Origin: CAZGMN01 sp964645765
GTDB lineage: Bacteria > Acidobacteriota > Aminicenantia > Aminicenantales > Aminicenantaceae
Direction of reading: 5' to 3'
NCBI GenBank assembly: GCA_964645765.1
Contig: CAZYBE010000010.1
Coordinates: forward strand, 30,694 to 94,693
Length of the DNA stretch: 64,000 nt
Positions 16,329 to 25,477 of this stretch are shown in pieces (the stretch's first letter is position 1; each line of letters begins with the position of its first letter). A program made the position numbers and the translations under genes. Under the pieces are notes generated by a model, which was not told where the DNA came from, did not search any database, and worked only from the letters and a program-made list of their open reading frames with translations.

Positions 16329-16824
16329 TGCCGATGTCATTATAGACCTTCACCGATTTAATATCTGGAACCAGATAACTTCAAAAAATAAAATCTATAT
16401 TTCCTCAATCATCCTTCGCCAAGAAGTGTATTATTATGAAGATTGTTATGGATTAAAACATAACATTGAATTAATGAAAGATGTTGGACATAAATTTACC
16501 GAAATATCTGGATCTGTTGAGGAATTGAAAGAATTTTCAAAACAATTTGATAGAGTCTTTGAAGAAGAACTTCATTCCGGCGAAAAGGAAGCATTGAAAA
16601 TTCTGCAGGATAATAAAAATATTCTCTTTTGTACATGCGACAAGGCGGCAATTAAAGCTATTGCCCTATTGGGAAAGAGAGAGCAAGGAATATCTTTCGA
16701 GAGATTATTAAAGTCTAGTGGAATAAATAAAAAGGTCGAGCTTAAACACACTGAAAATTTTTTTAAAAAATATCTAGATGAAGGTAGTATAATGAGAATA
16801 CAGAAGATTGGAATTATTAAATAA
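16309..16824 (+). CDS. PIN-like domain nuclease, likely toxin partner of XRE-ImmA
   Basis: Protein of 171 residues that starts at TTG 16309 inside the end of the upstream gene, so translation is coupled. PIN-fold acidic residues are visible: LLDADVIIDLH near residue 7, Glu in LRQEVYYYED near 39, HSGEKEAL near 89, and CTCDKAAIKA near 107. PIN-domain toxins are Mg-dependent RNases. XRE-ImmA genes next to PIN-like genes form a recurrent toxin-antitoxin-like arrangement. Low GC matches the upstream gene. An ATG start is lacking, and which RNA it might cut cannot be inferred. Confidence 0.78.
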   Translation: MNIVLLDADVIIDLHRFNIWNQITSKNKIYISSIILRQEVYYYEDCYGLKHNIELMKDVGHKFTEISGSVEELKEFSKQFDRVFEEELHSGEKEALKILQDNKNILFCTCDKAAIKAIALLGKREQGISFERLLKSSGINKKVELKHTENFFKKYLDEGSIMRIQKIGIIK

Positions 16825-16880
16825 TAGTCGTACAAGGAAGCCTATGGTCTATAAATAATCAAATTTAGAGGAGTAAATTC

Positions 16881-17603
16881 ATGATTTACCACCTGGGGAC
16901 TTCAGGCTGGAGCTATGCTGACTGGAGAGGAAAATTCTATCCGGAAGAGTTGGCACAAAGGGAATGGCTCCCCTATTATGCCCAGCACTTCAGCACAGTG
17001 GAGATCAACATGACCTTCTACCGCTTCCCCAGGCCTGAGACATTGAGAGGCTGGTTGGAAAAAACTCCTCCGGGATTTGCCTTCACTCTCAAGGCCAACC
17101 GCCAGATCACTCATCTAAAAAAAATAAAGGGAGTCAAAAGCCAGGTCAGGTATTTTTACATCCTGGCCGATTCTCTTAGGGAAAAATTGGGGTGCATCCT
17201 TTTTCAGCTCCCTCCCTCTCTCATTTTTGACCTCGAGCTGCTCAAGGATTTCCTCTTGACCTTATCTCCTCAATACAAGAACGTCATCGAGTTCCGCCAC
17301 GAAAGCTGGTACAGAGAAGAGGTCTATGAGCTCCTCCGAGCTCATAACGTTACACTCTGCGTCGTTTCCGCACCAGAGCTTCCTGACCATATCATTGAAA
17401 CCTCGGAAATATCCTATTTCCGTTTTCACGGACGGATTGGATGGTATAAATACAATTATTCGGATGAAGAGTTAAAGGATTGGGCTGAGGAAATAAAAAA
17501 GACAAAAGCAAAAGAATGTTACGCCTACTTCAACAACGATTACCAAGCTTATGCAATCTGGAACTGCAAGAAGCTGAGCGAGTTTCTCCAGCTCTCCAAA
17601 TAA
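16881..17603 (+). CDS. DUF72 (YecE-like) family protein
   Basis: Predicted cytoplasmic TIM-barrel protein of 240 residues with ribosome site AGAGGAG. Family motifs are clear: LGTSGWSYADWRGKFYPEEL at the start, YAQHFSTVEINMTFYRFPRP near residues 33-52, the IEFRHESWY segment near 138, YFRFHGRIGWYKYNYS near 178-193, and CYAYFNNDYQAYA near 213-225. The family is widespread, and its reaction is not firmly established. It stands alone between two toxin-antitoxin-like loci and is closer in composition to the chromosome than they are. Confidence 0.88.
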   Translation: MIYHLGTSGWSYADWRGKFYPEELAQREWLPYYAQHFSTVEINMTFYRFPRPETLRGWLEKTPPGFAFTLKANRQITHLKKIKGVKSQVRYFYILADSLREKLGCILFQLPPSLIFDLELLKDFLLTLSPQYKNVIEFRHESWYREEVYELLRAHNVTLCVVSAPELPDHIIETSEISYFRFHGRIGWYKYNYSDEELKDWAEEIKKTKAKECYAYFNNDYQAYAIWNCKKLSEFLQLSK

Positions 17604-17670
17604 AAATGGATTTAACATAAATAAATATTATGATATTCTAAAAATGTTAAGTTTAAGCAAGGAAAGGAAA

Positions 17671-17880
17671 ATGATAAAAGAAATTATCTTTCTTGTTGAA
17701 GAATCACCAGAGGGAGGCTATGAAGCAAAATCATTAGGATATTCTATCTATACAGAGGCTGAAACCTTGGAAGCGCTAAAAGAGGCGGTAAAAGATGCAG
17801 TTCGTTGTCATTTTGAGGAGGCTAATACTCCGAAAGTCATCAGACTTCACTTGGTTAAAGAAGAAGTTATCACGTTATGA
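17671..17880 (+). CDS. hicB: HicB-like antitoxin
   Basis: Short protein of 69 residues from the ATG at 17671, which follows AAGGAAAGGAAA. The single-domain partial RNase-H fold typical of HicB is recognisable: EIIFLVEESPEGGYEAKSLG, then AETLEALKEAVKDAVRCHFE. HicB antitoxins bind and neutralise HicA. Its stop overlaps the ATG of the downstream hicA by four bases (ATGA). The hicA copy is frameshifted, so this antitoxin may be a survivor of a decayed module. Confidence 0.82.
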   Translation: MIKEIIFLVEESPEGGYEAKSLGYSIYTEAETLEALKEAVKDAVRCHFEEANTPKVIRLHLVKEEVITL

Positions 17881-18121
17881 AATTACCAAGGGATGTAAGC
17901 GGAGAGGAGCTAGGAAAAAAGCTGAAGAGTCTTGGTTTTTTAATTACTAGGCAAACAGGCAGCCACATGCGTTTTACAAAAGTTACAGAAAAGCGTTCAT
18001 ATCATATTACATTCCAAAACATAGATTTCTAAAGCTAGGTACCTTGAATAATATATTGAAAGATGTGTCTAAATGCTTAGGAATAACCAGAGATGAGCTC
18101 ATAAACAAATTGTGGGGATAG
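17877..18121 (+). pseudogene. hicA: HicA mRNA interferase, interrupted by a one-base deletion
   Basis: The first frame encodes MKLPRDVSGEELGKKLKSLG with the catalytic His in TGSHMRF, and stops early after SYHITFQNIDF. Shifting by one base near 18013-18020 continues the typical HicA end: IPKHRFLKLGTLNNILKDVS and a final GITRDELINKLWG. Total span is 245 bases, one short of 82 codons, consistent with loss of a single A in the HITIP region. It overlaps hicB by four bases. Either the toxin is inactivated or there is an assembly error at an A/T-rich site. Confidence 0.82.
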
Positions 18122-18179
18122 ACTGGAAAATTAAGCCAACAGATAATATTCTCTGAAAAATTCAATCATATTGTACCGT

Positions 18180-19607
18180 TTACCTGACATCGTATCTGAT
18201 GAATGAGAAAAAGGCGGCAGTGAAAAAAATCAGGTTAAAGATGAATAAAATAACAAAAAATCGAATCGTGCCCTTTAATCTCTCTATTAATGCTTCCTGT
18301 TGATACTGAAACCTGGGCCTGTCACTGACATCAATAGGCGAGTTCCAGATATCAATCGTCGGGTCTTTCTCTTTAAGAGAAGCCATTTTTTTCGTGGCAT
18401 AATCGTCAAAAGCATGATCCCAGATTTGATAGACTCGATTAAAATAGGTCATATTCCTTATTCCCGTTGATGAAAGGTCTGTAGCCAGATAAGCAAAATC
18501 GGATAAAGGCGAAACCATTGAAATGTAAGTTGAAAGCCTTTGTTGAGCCGCTTGCTTACGGTCAAGCTCTTGCCGGATGAGGCCGGCTTTAGCTCCTTGA
18601 ATCCGGTTGGCCTCAGTCCAGGCATTCTCAATCGCCTCGGTAAGTTCCTGGTAAGCCTTTTTGAATCCAGAGTCCTGGGCGATCTTTCTTTTTATTTCGG
18701 CTTCGCTTAGACTCTCGGCTAAAAATGGATATTTCTTATACATCTCAAGCCTTCTCTCCTGTGACAATTTTCTTCCCACATCATCCCTTTCGACCTGCGT
18801 CAGCCTAAAGACTTCTCTATCTACTTTAATCCTTGACGGTGTCTTCGCCAGAAAAGAAGCGACATAGGGACTCAGGTTAGGGATGATGAGAATCAAGAGA
18901 ACCCAGATAAAAAGCGAAGTCATGATCGAGGAGGAACTCGAGTGATGTCGGGAAGAAATAAAAACTCCAAGGCAGTAGAACAAGGTAAAGTAGATGAACG
19001 AAGCCAAAAAAATCAAGGCAAAAGCTCCCCAGTCAGCTCCTTGCCAATTAACCCCGGGATTTAAAAGAATGATAAGCAAACCTATCAGCAAAGAAAAAAC
19101 AAAAGGGATGAGAAGAGTCAGGCTCCCCCCGATTATTTTGCCGAGGATCATCTTCGACCTTGAAAGCTTATTGGAAAGCATCAATTTCAGAGTCCCGTCT
19201 TCTTTCTCACCGCTGATCGAATCATAAGAAAAAAGAAGAGCGACCAAACTCAAAAGGATGGTCACGATGAAAACTAAGTCTATCAGAGGAAACATCACAG
19301 GCAGAGGGTCATTATCAAATCGGTCGATATTCGTATCAGATGAGAGTCCTCTTATCAGAGAATAAAAGGCGAGCGGAGGCTGGGAGGGAGAAATGACAGC
19401 TCCGATTCGATTAAAGTGCGCATATTTTCCTAGATAATTCTCTATCTCTCTCTGCCTGAGAGAATACTCGTCCAGCCTTCGCAGATAATCATCAGTCAAG
19501 ATGAAAGCCGTAAAACTGACGATGACCAGGAGAAGGACAAAAGTCACAAGAAATCGAAAAGAAAAGATATTGTTTAGAATTTCCTTCTTGATAACTGTCT
19601 TTAGCAT
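18180..19607 (-). CDS. Large ABC-2 permease, array member 10 (most distal)
   Basis: Inner-membrane protein of 475 residues, the last gene of the array in transcription order. TM1 lies at ~18-38, then an extracytoplasmic segment, TM2 at ~112-128, and the cytoplasmic motif ISGEKEDGTLKLMLSNKLSR. Four more TM segments follow (~160-260), then a long extracytoplasmic domain with VSPLSDFAYL and STGIRN, the RFQYQQEAL stretch, and a final TM ending FIRYDVR. This matches the NosY/GldF-like ABC-2 family with large periplasmic loops. It lacks its own ATPase. The nearest one is at 25478. Confidence 0.85.
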   Translation of the reverse strand: MLKTVIKKEILNNIFSFRFLVTFVLLLVIVSFTAFILTDDYLRRLDEYSLRQREIENYLGKYAHFNRIGAVISPSQPPLAFYSLIRGLSSDTNIDRFDNDPLPVMFPLIDLVFIVTILLSLVALLFSYDSISGEKEDGTLKLMLSNKLSRSKMILGKIIGGSLTLLIPFVFSLLIGLLIILLNPGVNWQGADWGAFALIFLASFIYFTLFYCLGVFISSRHHSSSSSIMTSLFIWVLLILIIPNLSPYVASFLAKTPSRIKVDREVFRLTQVERDDVGRKLSQERRLEMYKKYPFLAESLSEAEIKRKIAQDSGFKKAYQELTEAIENAWTEANRIQGAKAGLIRQELDRKQAAQQRLSTYISMVSPLSDFAYLATDLSSTGIRNMTYFNRVYQIWDHAFDDYATKKMASLKEKDPTIDIWNSPIDVSDRPRFQYQQEALIERLKGTIRFFVILFIFNLIFFTAAFFSFIRYDVR

Positions 19608-19708
19608 CTTATTTCCTCATAAATGCCAGATGGCTCTTTACTCCGATAACTTCAAAATAACCTGCGATGGCCACCCTCACTTGGCTTCTCATTATTCCCA
19701 GCTTGCAT

Positions 19709-20953
19709 CTACCTGACGTCATATCTTACAAAAATAAAATAATTTAAAGCGAAAAAGAGAATGTTAAAAAAGATAAGCCAGGCTGAATCAAACAATGCAC
19801 CCCCGGCCAAAACTTCAGATACAGACCTGTAGCGATAGTTGAAGCTGGGATATTCCTTTTTACCAGAACCCATATCGGAAAAAATTATATTCTTATGCTG
19901 AATGACCTCTTTTTTGAAATTATCCTCTTCTCCAATCCCGGTGCCCGCTATCTCCGTCACAGCATAGACGAAGCTTGCCACAGGAGAGACACGGTTAATA
20001 TTTTTGGAGAGACGAATCAGACTTCGAAATTTATTCCTGTAATTCTCCTCCAACTTATCTATCTCATCGTGAATGGCTTGATAATGCCCTCGCCAGTCGG
20101 CTTTTCCTCCACTTCTTTCTTCAAGAGCTAAAAGCACTTCTCTTGTCCAGACTTGCACCCTTTTCTCGCTTAAAGCCCTGACCGAAGGGACATCCACCAT
20201 CTGTCTGGCTAAAAGAGTACCCAGATTCGGAATGACAAAGACAAGGATGGCCCAGATAAAGAGAAGAATTACAATTGATATCGCCGCTCGCTGAGTCAAA
20301 GAAGAGATGAGAATCCCGAGGCTGAGGAAAAGGGCAATATAAATGAGAGTCAGTGCCAGGATAATGACTAACTTGACGAGGCTGCCAGAAGAAAAACGAA
20401 CCTGGGGATCCAGGTTTAAAAGGGCAAAACCTAAAAGCGTGACCAAAAGAAAGGGAACGGCAAGGCTGAGGAAATTTCCGAGCCATTTGCCGACCAAAAC
20501 TTTTGCCCGCGATAAAGGATTGGAAAGCATTAACTTTAAAGTTCCTCTCTCCCTCTCCTGACTGACCTGGTCAAAACCAAAGAGAAGGGCGACAAGCGAG
20601 AGGACGACTCTGACAACATAGAGAAAATCAGGGGTTGGGAAAAAAGAGAAAATGATGTTGCCAGATACCTGACCTGCTCTTGCCGTCACTCCGATAACAG
20701 AGATCTCAAATGAGCGGGTCATGGCATCATCCAACCCTTTGGCAAAGATTGAAAGAGGATTGGGCGGAATGACAGCAATCGGCTCAGTCGGTTTTGGCTT
20801 GATGAGGTTATAATCAGCTAAGCGCTGTTTGTAATCGCGGTGCATGATGAAAAAACTGGTAAAAATCAGGATGGCCGTTAAAAGGATGACGATGAAAAAC
20901 TTGTAACTTAAAAGATTAGAGACTATCTCTTTCTTTGCGACTGTCCAGGTCAT
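19709..20953 (-). CDS. Large ABC-2 permease, array member 9
   Basis: Permease of 414 residues, the shortest of the ten. It has the same layout: N-terminal MTWTVAKKEIVSNLLSYKFF leading into TM1, the motif SQERERGTLKLMLSNPLSR after TM2 (S-Q-E-R-E-R where most members have SGEKE), a TM bundle, and a periplasmic region with VSPVASFVYA and GTGIGEEDNF. YPSFNYRYRS precedes the last TM, and the protein ends FVRYDVR. The shorter first periplasmic loop accounts for most of the length difference. A 130-base spacer separates it from the member upstream. Confidence 0.85.
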   Translation of the reverse strand: MTWTVAKKEIVSNLLSYKFFIVILLTAILIFTSFFIMHRDYKQRLADYNLIKPKPTEPIAVIPPNPLSIFAKGLDDAMTRSFEISVIGVTARAGQVSGNIIFSFFPTPDFLYVVRVVLSLVALLFGFDQVSQERERGTLKLMLSNPLSRAKVLVGKWLGNFLSLAVPFLLVTLLGFALLNLDPQVRFSSGSLVKLVIILALTLIYIALFLSLGILISSLTQRAAISIVILLFIWAILVFVIPNLGTLLARQMVDVPSVRALSEKRVQVWTREVLLALEERSGGKADWRGHYQAIHDEIDKLEENYRNKFRSLIRLSKNINRVSPVASFVYAVTEIAGTGIGEEDNFKKEVIQHKNIIFSDMGSGKKEYPSFNYRYRSVSEVLAGGALFDSAWLIFFNILFFALNYFIFVRYDVR

Positions 20954-21083
20954 TTTTTAATCCCTCACAGATATATTTTCCATTTTTAATATCGATATCT
21001 TGGTCATCGAAACTCAAATCTCAATGAAGAAGTTTTTTGAATTATTCCCGAACTGAAAAATATCTGTAAATACTCCAAAGAAA

Positions 21084-22535
21084 TCATCTCACATCATACC
21101 TTATGAACAAAAAATATGAGCCCATAAAAAACGCCAATCCCATGAAGGTTAGCCAGATGAAATCAGGAAATATAGATTGAAAAAAGGATATTTTAAAAGG
21201 ATTAAACTCAAATAACAGAACATCTTCTTTTTTTAATAAATTTTTTCCTGGGATATTGCCGATCACTGTGTTCGGCACTTTGCCTTTGAAGGCCGGTTCC
21301 ACCTGAACCGAGTCATTAATAAAACTGTCAAACAACTCTTCCACAAGAAACTTTTGGCGAAATTTTGATTTATTAAAAAAATCTTCTTTGAGAGCATCAG
21401 ACGTGCCGCAGATCGAGCTGAAGATATACCTGAAAGAGGAAAGGGGCGATATTCTTGATATAAGCGAAGTCATTCTTTTTTGACCCAGCCTTCTCTTATT
21501 GAAATCCTCCTCTATGGAACCAATCTGGCTTTCAAACTTTTTATCCAGTTCAACCATGATTGGAGCTCTCAAAGCGGCATACTCGCTCCACAGGCTTTCA
21601 TTGCCGGGATTGACCATGTATTTCTGATAAATATCCTTGAGCCCTTCGGATTTTTCCTTCTTATATTCCTCTATCTTACTCTTGACAATTTTCTCATGAA
21701 CATAATCTGATTCCACCGGTTTTAGAATAGGGCCAACAAGCTGTGAGAGGCTGGGGATAATCAAAACGAAAAATATCCAGAAAAAGAAGGATGTGGCCAG
21801 ACTTGTCTTGGAATTCGGTGTTAAACAAGAAATAAGGAGGCCAAAGGAAATAAGCGCAAAAATAAAGAGCAGTGATGGGATGAGGAGTAAAAGGCTTCTG
21901 CCAAGAATTTCCCCTTTGAGGAAGCTCATGTTCATCAATCCCAGGATGATCAATCCTATCAAGAAGCCTGTTAAAAGAGGGATGGATAAGATGATAAAAT
22001 TGCCGATCATCTTTCCTAACAAAAGTTTATAGCGAGAAACTCTATTAGAGAGAATCAATCTTAGAGTTCCAGACTCTTTTTCTCCGGATATGGCATTGTA
22101 AGTGAAGAATAGGGCTAAGATACTGAAGATAATGCCAATTATTTCCTCTAAGTCGACTCTTCCCAATATCGTGGAAAAGCCGCCTTCTTCCTGATAGCGA
22201 TATTTTAGAAAGAATCTGTTGAATTCAACCGTTATCGGTATTTCTCTTTCTATTCCATTGGAGTAGACATAGAGAGGGGATGAGTCTCTAAATCCCAAAA
22301 CCGGTGTCTCACCATTAACGATTTTACTCCAGGGAGCCTGTTGGAATTCTTCTTTGTATCTTTCCTTAAAAACAGACAGATTGCTCTTCATATCAGCAAA
22401 GGCTCTGTAATTGAGGAAAATGCTCAGCGGAATCAAGGTTAAAGCCACTAAGAACATCCCGATTGTCCGCGGAGATTTGATGTTCTCCAGAATTTCTATC
22501 TTGATAAAGTCGCGCAACATTTTTTTATTGCTCAA
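21084..22535 (-). CDS. Large ABC-2 permease, array member 8
   Basis: Permease of 483 residues. TM1 lies near 22-42. The first periplasmic loop contains GFRDSSPLYVYSNGIEREIP, and the cytoplasmic motif is ISGEKESGTLRLILSNRVSR. Four further TM segments follow, then a periplasmic helical domain with ISPLSSFRYIFSSICGTS, where the usual TG is TS. The final TM ends FIRYDVR. Upstream spacing to the next member is ten bases, so the two are almost certainly co-transcribed. The substrate is unknown. Confidence 0.85.
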   Translation of the reverse strand: MSNKKMLRDFIKIEILENIKSPRTIGMFLVALTLIPLSIFLNYRAFADMKSNLSVFKERYKEEFQQAPWSKIVNGETPVLGFRDSSPLYVYSNGIEREIPITVEFNRFFLKYRYQEEGGFSTILGRVDLEEIIGIIFSILALFFTYNAISGEKESGTLRLILSNRVSRYKLLLGKMIGNFIILSIPLLTGFLIGLIILGLMNMSFLKGEILGRSLLLLIPSLLFIFALISFGLLISCLTPNSKTSLATSFFFWIFFVLIIPSLSQLVGPILKPVESDYVHEKIVKSKIEEYKKEKSEGLKDIYQKYMVNPGNESLWSEYAALRAPIMVELDKKFESQIGSIEEDFNKRRLGQKRMTSLISRISPLSSFRYIFSSICGTSDALKEDFFNKSKFRQKFLVEELFDSFINDSVQVEPAFKGKVPNTVIGNIPGKNLLKKEDVLLFEFNPFKISFFQSIFPDFIWLTFMGLAFFMGSYFLFIRYDVR

Positions 22536-22545
22536 TCATATAAAG

Positions 22546-23946
22546 CTACCTCACATCCGCACGCAGAAATGCGGAAAAGGCTAAGGTGGCTAAAATCAGG
22601 TTCCAGACAATCAGCCCGGCGATGTCGTATAGGGCATCCCTTAAGCTTCGGGCAACTGATGGCTGGCTTTCCACAAATTGCGGAAAATCTGATTTATCGC
22701 CTTGATATTCTTGAGGCCATGGAGAACCAATATAGACAGATTTTCCGCCAATCATCATGTTTGTCGAAAAGCTCCACTGGGACATTCCAACCAGTTTGCC
22801 GAGCTTCTCTAAAATATAATTGTCGTAGATATGGGCATAGTTCCGAGCATCATTTAAGAAATTCTCCTCCCTTTTGGTTCCTGTCTGGGTAATATTCTCT
22901 GACGCATATTGAAAAAGAGCTGTCGGTGAGAGGCGAGATAAATTCTCAGCCATTATCGCTCGCTGTTTCATGGCATCTTCATAGCTTTTATAGTGCTTGA
23001 TCAATTCGTCCTGGCCTTCATTAAAGGCTCTATCGCTTTCCTTCTTCACTTCTTCCTCTGTCTTCAGTTCGCCCTTATCTACTCTTTCGCTTATCTTTTT
23101 GATTCTTGCCCACACCTGCTGCTGGATCATCGGTCCAATCATTTTGGCTGTCTGGTATTCACTGGGCACGCGAGAAAAACTCTGGGAGAAAATACCGGAT
23201 GTGTTGGGAATGATGATGGCAAAAACAACCCATATGGCCAGCAATATCAGGAGCACCAATGACGATCTGTGAATGAGTGAGGAAAACAGAAGGCTTAGAA
23301 AAGCGAAAAGGGATAAATAAATGAGGGTCAGAAGAAGCATCAACAATACTCTTGATACATTTGTTAAGGTCATAACCTGTGGAACGAAAATCCCGACGAT
23401 GATCAAGCTGATAACGACTCCTGTCACCAAAGGCACCAGGGCAGTCAAGAGGATAGCGATATATTTAGCAACCAGCACCTTGATCCGACCCATCGAGTTG
23501 GACAGAATCTGTCTCAATGTTCCCTGCTCTTTTTCCCCTGAGATGGCGTTATAGCCCAATAGAATAACATAAAGACTGAAGATGACCTTGATAATAAAAG
23601 ACCAATCCAGTTCTGGTATTTCCGGCAGTTTAAAATTGCGGGGACCGGAAGGCATAGCGTCCAGGACACCTTTCTGCTTTAGGGTATAGCCATAAGGGCG
23701 GTATTTATCCCCTCCCTCGACGACGAACGATAACTGATTCGGTTCCCTGTAGAGCATGGTCATTATGGTGCTGGGATGTTGACGAATGGACGAAACCTGC
23801 TCATTATAGAATGAGATTTGCTGGTTATATCTTTTGACGGAGATCATTCCATTGGCCAAAAACAAAACAATGCAGATACAAAGCAACACGATAAACTGGA
23901 TGCTTTGGAGATGGTCCAAGAGCTCTCTTTTTATGACCGTTATCAT
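22546..23946 (-). CDS. Large ABC-2 permease, array member 7
   Basis: Permease of 466 residues starting MITVIKRELLDHLQSIQFIV, with TM1 near 18-36. Family features: ISGEKEQGTLRQILSNSMGR after TM2, a TM bundle at ~155-260, and a helical periplasmic domain with LSPTALFQYA and QTGTKREENF. DFPQFVESQP precedes the last TM, and the C-terminus is FLRADVR (Ala in place of the usual Tyr). Only four bases separate it from the member upstream. It shares the long PSTIMTML-type first loop of this array. Confidence 0.85.
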   Translation of the reverse strand: MITVIKRELLDHLQSIQFIVLLCICIVLFLANGMISVKRYNQQISFYNEQVSSIRQHPSTIMTMLYREPNQLSFVVEGGDKYRPYGYTLKQKGVLDAMPSGPRNFKLPEIPELDWSFIIKVIFSLYVILLGYNAISGEKEQGTLRQILSNSMGRIKVLVAKYIAILLTALVPLVTGVVISLIIVGIFVPQVMTLTNVSRVLLMLLLTLIYLSLFAFLSLLFSSLIHRSSLVLLILLAIWVVFAIIIPNTSGIFSQSFSRVPSEYQTAKMIGPMIQQQVWARIKKISERVDKGELKTEEEVKKESDRAFNEGQDELIKHYKSYEDAMKQRAIMAENLSRLSPTALFQYASENITQTGTKREENFLNDARNYAHIYDNYILEKLGKLVGMSQWSFSTNMMIGGKSVYIGSPWPQEYQGDKSDFPQFVESQPSVARSLRDALYDIAGLIVWNLILATLAFSAFLRADVR

Positions 23947-23950
23947 GGCA

Positions 23951-25288
23951 TTACCTCACGTCTTTCCTTAAGAAAGCTGTGTACGCCAGGGTGAAGAAAA
24001 TCAGACTGAAAAGAACAAAAATGAGCCACTGGGGTAATGTTGCAACAAAGCACCGCGAGGTTGTTTCTGAAGGACTGGTGAAATCAGGCAATTGAGCTTT
24101 GACGTAAGCCTCACGGTCCTTGTAAAGCAATTTCGAACGCTCTATATGTTTCTGCCAGTGCCGATAAACACCGTCCATGAAGCGCTCGAACTCATCCATG
24201 CCGGTGCGGGCCAAGCGGTTCATAACCTGGTCATACACAACTGCTGGTGAAAGAATAGATATGGCTTGAGCCAGCTTCATTTGATTGGTTAAGCGGTTGC
24301 TGAATTCTTTGTCCACCTGATAACTCAGTTCCGCCCGTGTGATTGTCAATTCCATATTTCTCAAGCCAACCTCACTTGAGGGACGTCCGCCGCTTCGAAT
24401 AGCGCCACTGAAAGCTTCATTAGTTTTTTTGTACTCCTCCTCGTAGGGCTGAAAAGCAGCATACTTGCGCTGGACGAGTTCCTTTTCGCTGGGAAGAGCA
24501 TAAAAATTTTCAGATAGAATAACACCCATATTAGGATAAATAATAACCAGGAAAATCCATAACTGAAGCAGTATCATCAGGGCGATTGAGGGACGGTTAA
24601 TCACAACCGAAATAAAAAGACTCAGCGTGTAGAAAGTAACAAGATAGATGGCCGATGCACCAAACATCATCAAAAGACGAATCCAGTCTGATCCCTTGAG
24701 AGAGATTGCAGGATGAAGGAGCATGATTAAAAAAGCTATAATCGCTGAAACGAGCAAAGAACCGACGACAACGATAAGCCCACCTGTAAATTTGCCAAGA
24801 AGCAATTGATCTCTGGGCAATCGATTGGCCAGCGCCAGCCTCAAAGTGCCATGAAATTTCTCTTCGGAGATGGCATTGTAGGCGAGAAAGATGATCATCA
24901 GACTGAGCACAACCCGGACGACGAAAGCGAAATCCACGGCCTCAAACCCTGCAAGGTAGCGGTGATGCTCACTGACATACTGTCCCATAAAACCCGAAGT
25001 TCGAATCGGGAGGCCCAAATAGGTCATCTGGAGACTGTTTCCCAGCTTACGGTCCTTCCCCTGAACAAGTGTGCTGAGCACCTGAGGGGCCCTGTAAACC
25101 TGAACATAAAAACGGTCTCCCTTCATCTCTTGCTGGGCATTCAGATAATCCTGCTGGCGCTGTTTGAAATCATTGATATTGATGATCGTGCTGAGAGTGA
25201 TGAGGATCACCGTGATGCCCAATCCAATGAGAAATTTCGCCGATTTCATGTAATCCAGCATCTCTCTCTTGACGATTGTCCAAATCAT
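23951..25288 (-). CDS. Large ABC-2 permease, array member 6
   Basis: Permease of 445 residues, the first gene after the ATPase in transcription order. TM1 lies near 19-37. The cytoplasmic motif is ISEEKFHGTLRLALANRLPR, a divergent form of GEKE-GTL-LSN. The periplasmic domain carries LSPAVVYDQV and RTGMDEFERF, and the end is FLRKDVR. A 189-base spacer holding a palindromic MITE-like repeat (25323-25475) separates it from the ATPase gene, so the ATPase and permeases may be split into two transcripts here. Confidence 0.85.
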   Translation of the reverse strand: MIWTIVKREMLDYMKSAKFLIGLGITVILITLSTIININDFKQRQQDYLNAQQEMKGDRFYVQVYRAPQVLSTLVQGKDRKLGNSLQMTYLGLPIRTSGFMGQYVSEHHRYLAGFEAVDFAFVVRVVLSLMIIFLAYNAISEEKFHGTLRLALANRLPRDQLLLGKFTGGLIVVVGSLLVSAIIAFLIMLLHPAISLKGSDWIRLLMMFGASAIYLVTFYTLSLFISVVINRPSIALMILLQLWIFLVIIYPNMGVILSENFYALPSEKELVQRKYAAFQPYEEEYKKTNEAFSGAIRSGGRPSSEVGLRNMELTITRAELSYQVDKEFSNRLTNQMKLAQAISILSPAVVYDQVMNRLARTGMDEFERFMDGVYRHWQKHIERSKLLYKDREAYVKAQLPDFTSPSETTSRCFVATLPQWLIFVLFSLIFFTLAYTAFLRKDVR

Positions 25289-25322
25289 CTTTAACCTTAC
25301 GCTTTACAAGCCCTTAATCTTT

Positions 25323-25475
25323 CACAAACGCATTAAATGCTTTTACATTGGCATTGCGAGGCGCGAAGCGCCGCGGCAATCTCATCAAATAAAGAGATTG
25401 CGCAGCCTGTTCCGAACGAAGTGAAGGAATCTTCTTCATTCCTCGCAATGACACTCTACTTAATGCGTTTGTATT
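25323..25475. repeat. MITE-like palindromic repeat, copy 1
   Basis: Terminal inverted repeats ACAAACGCATTAA (left) and TTAATGCGTTTGT (right) enclose an inner inverted repeat: CATTGCGAGG with GCAATCTC on one side, GAGATTGC with CCTCGCAATG on the other. A related element with the same ends and core lies at 29286-29420. No open reading frame is inside. The form is that of a non-autonomous mobile palindrome inserted between genes of the permease array. Confidence 0.75.
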
Positions 25476-25477
25476 AG

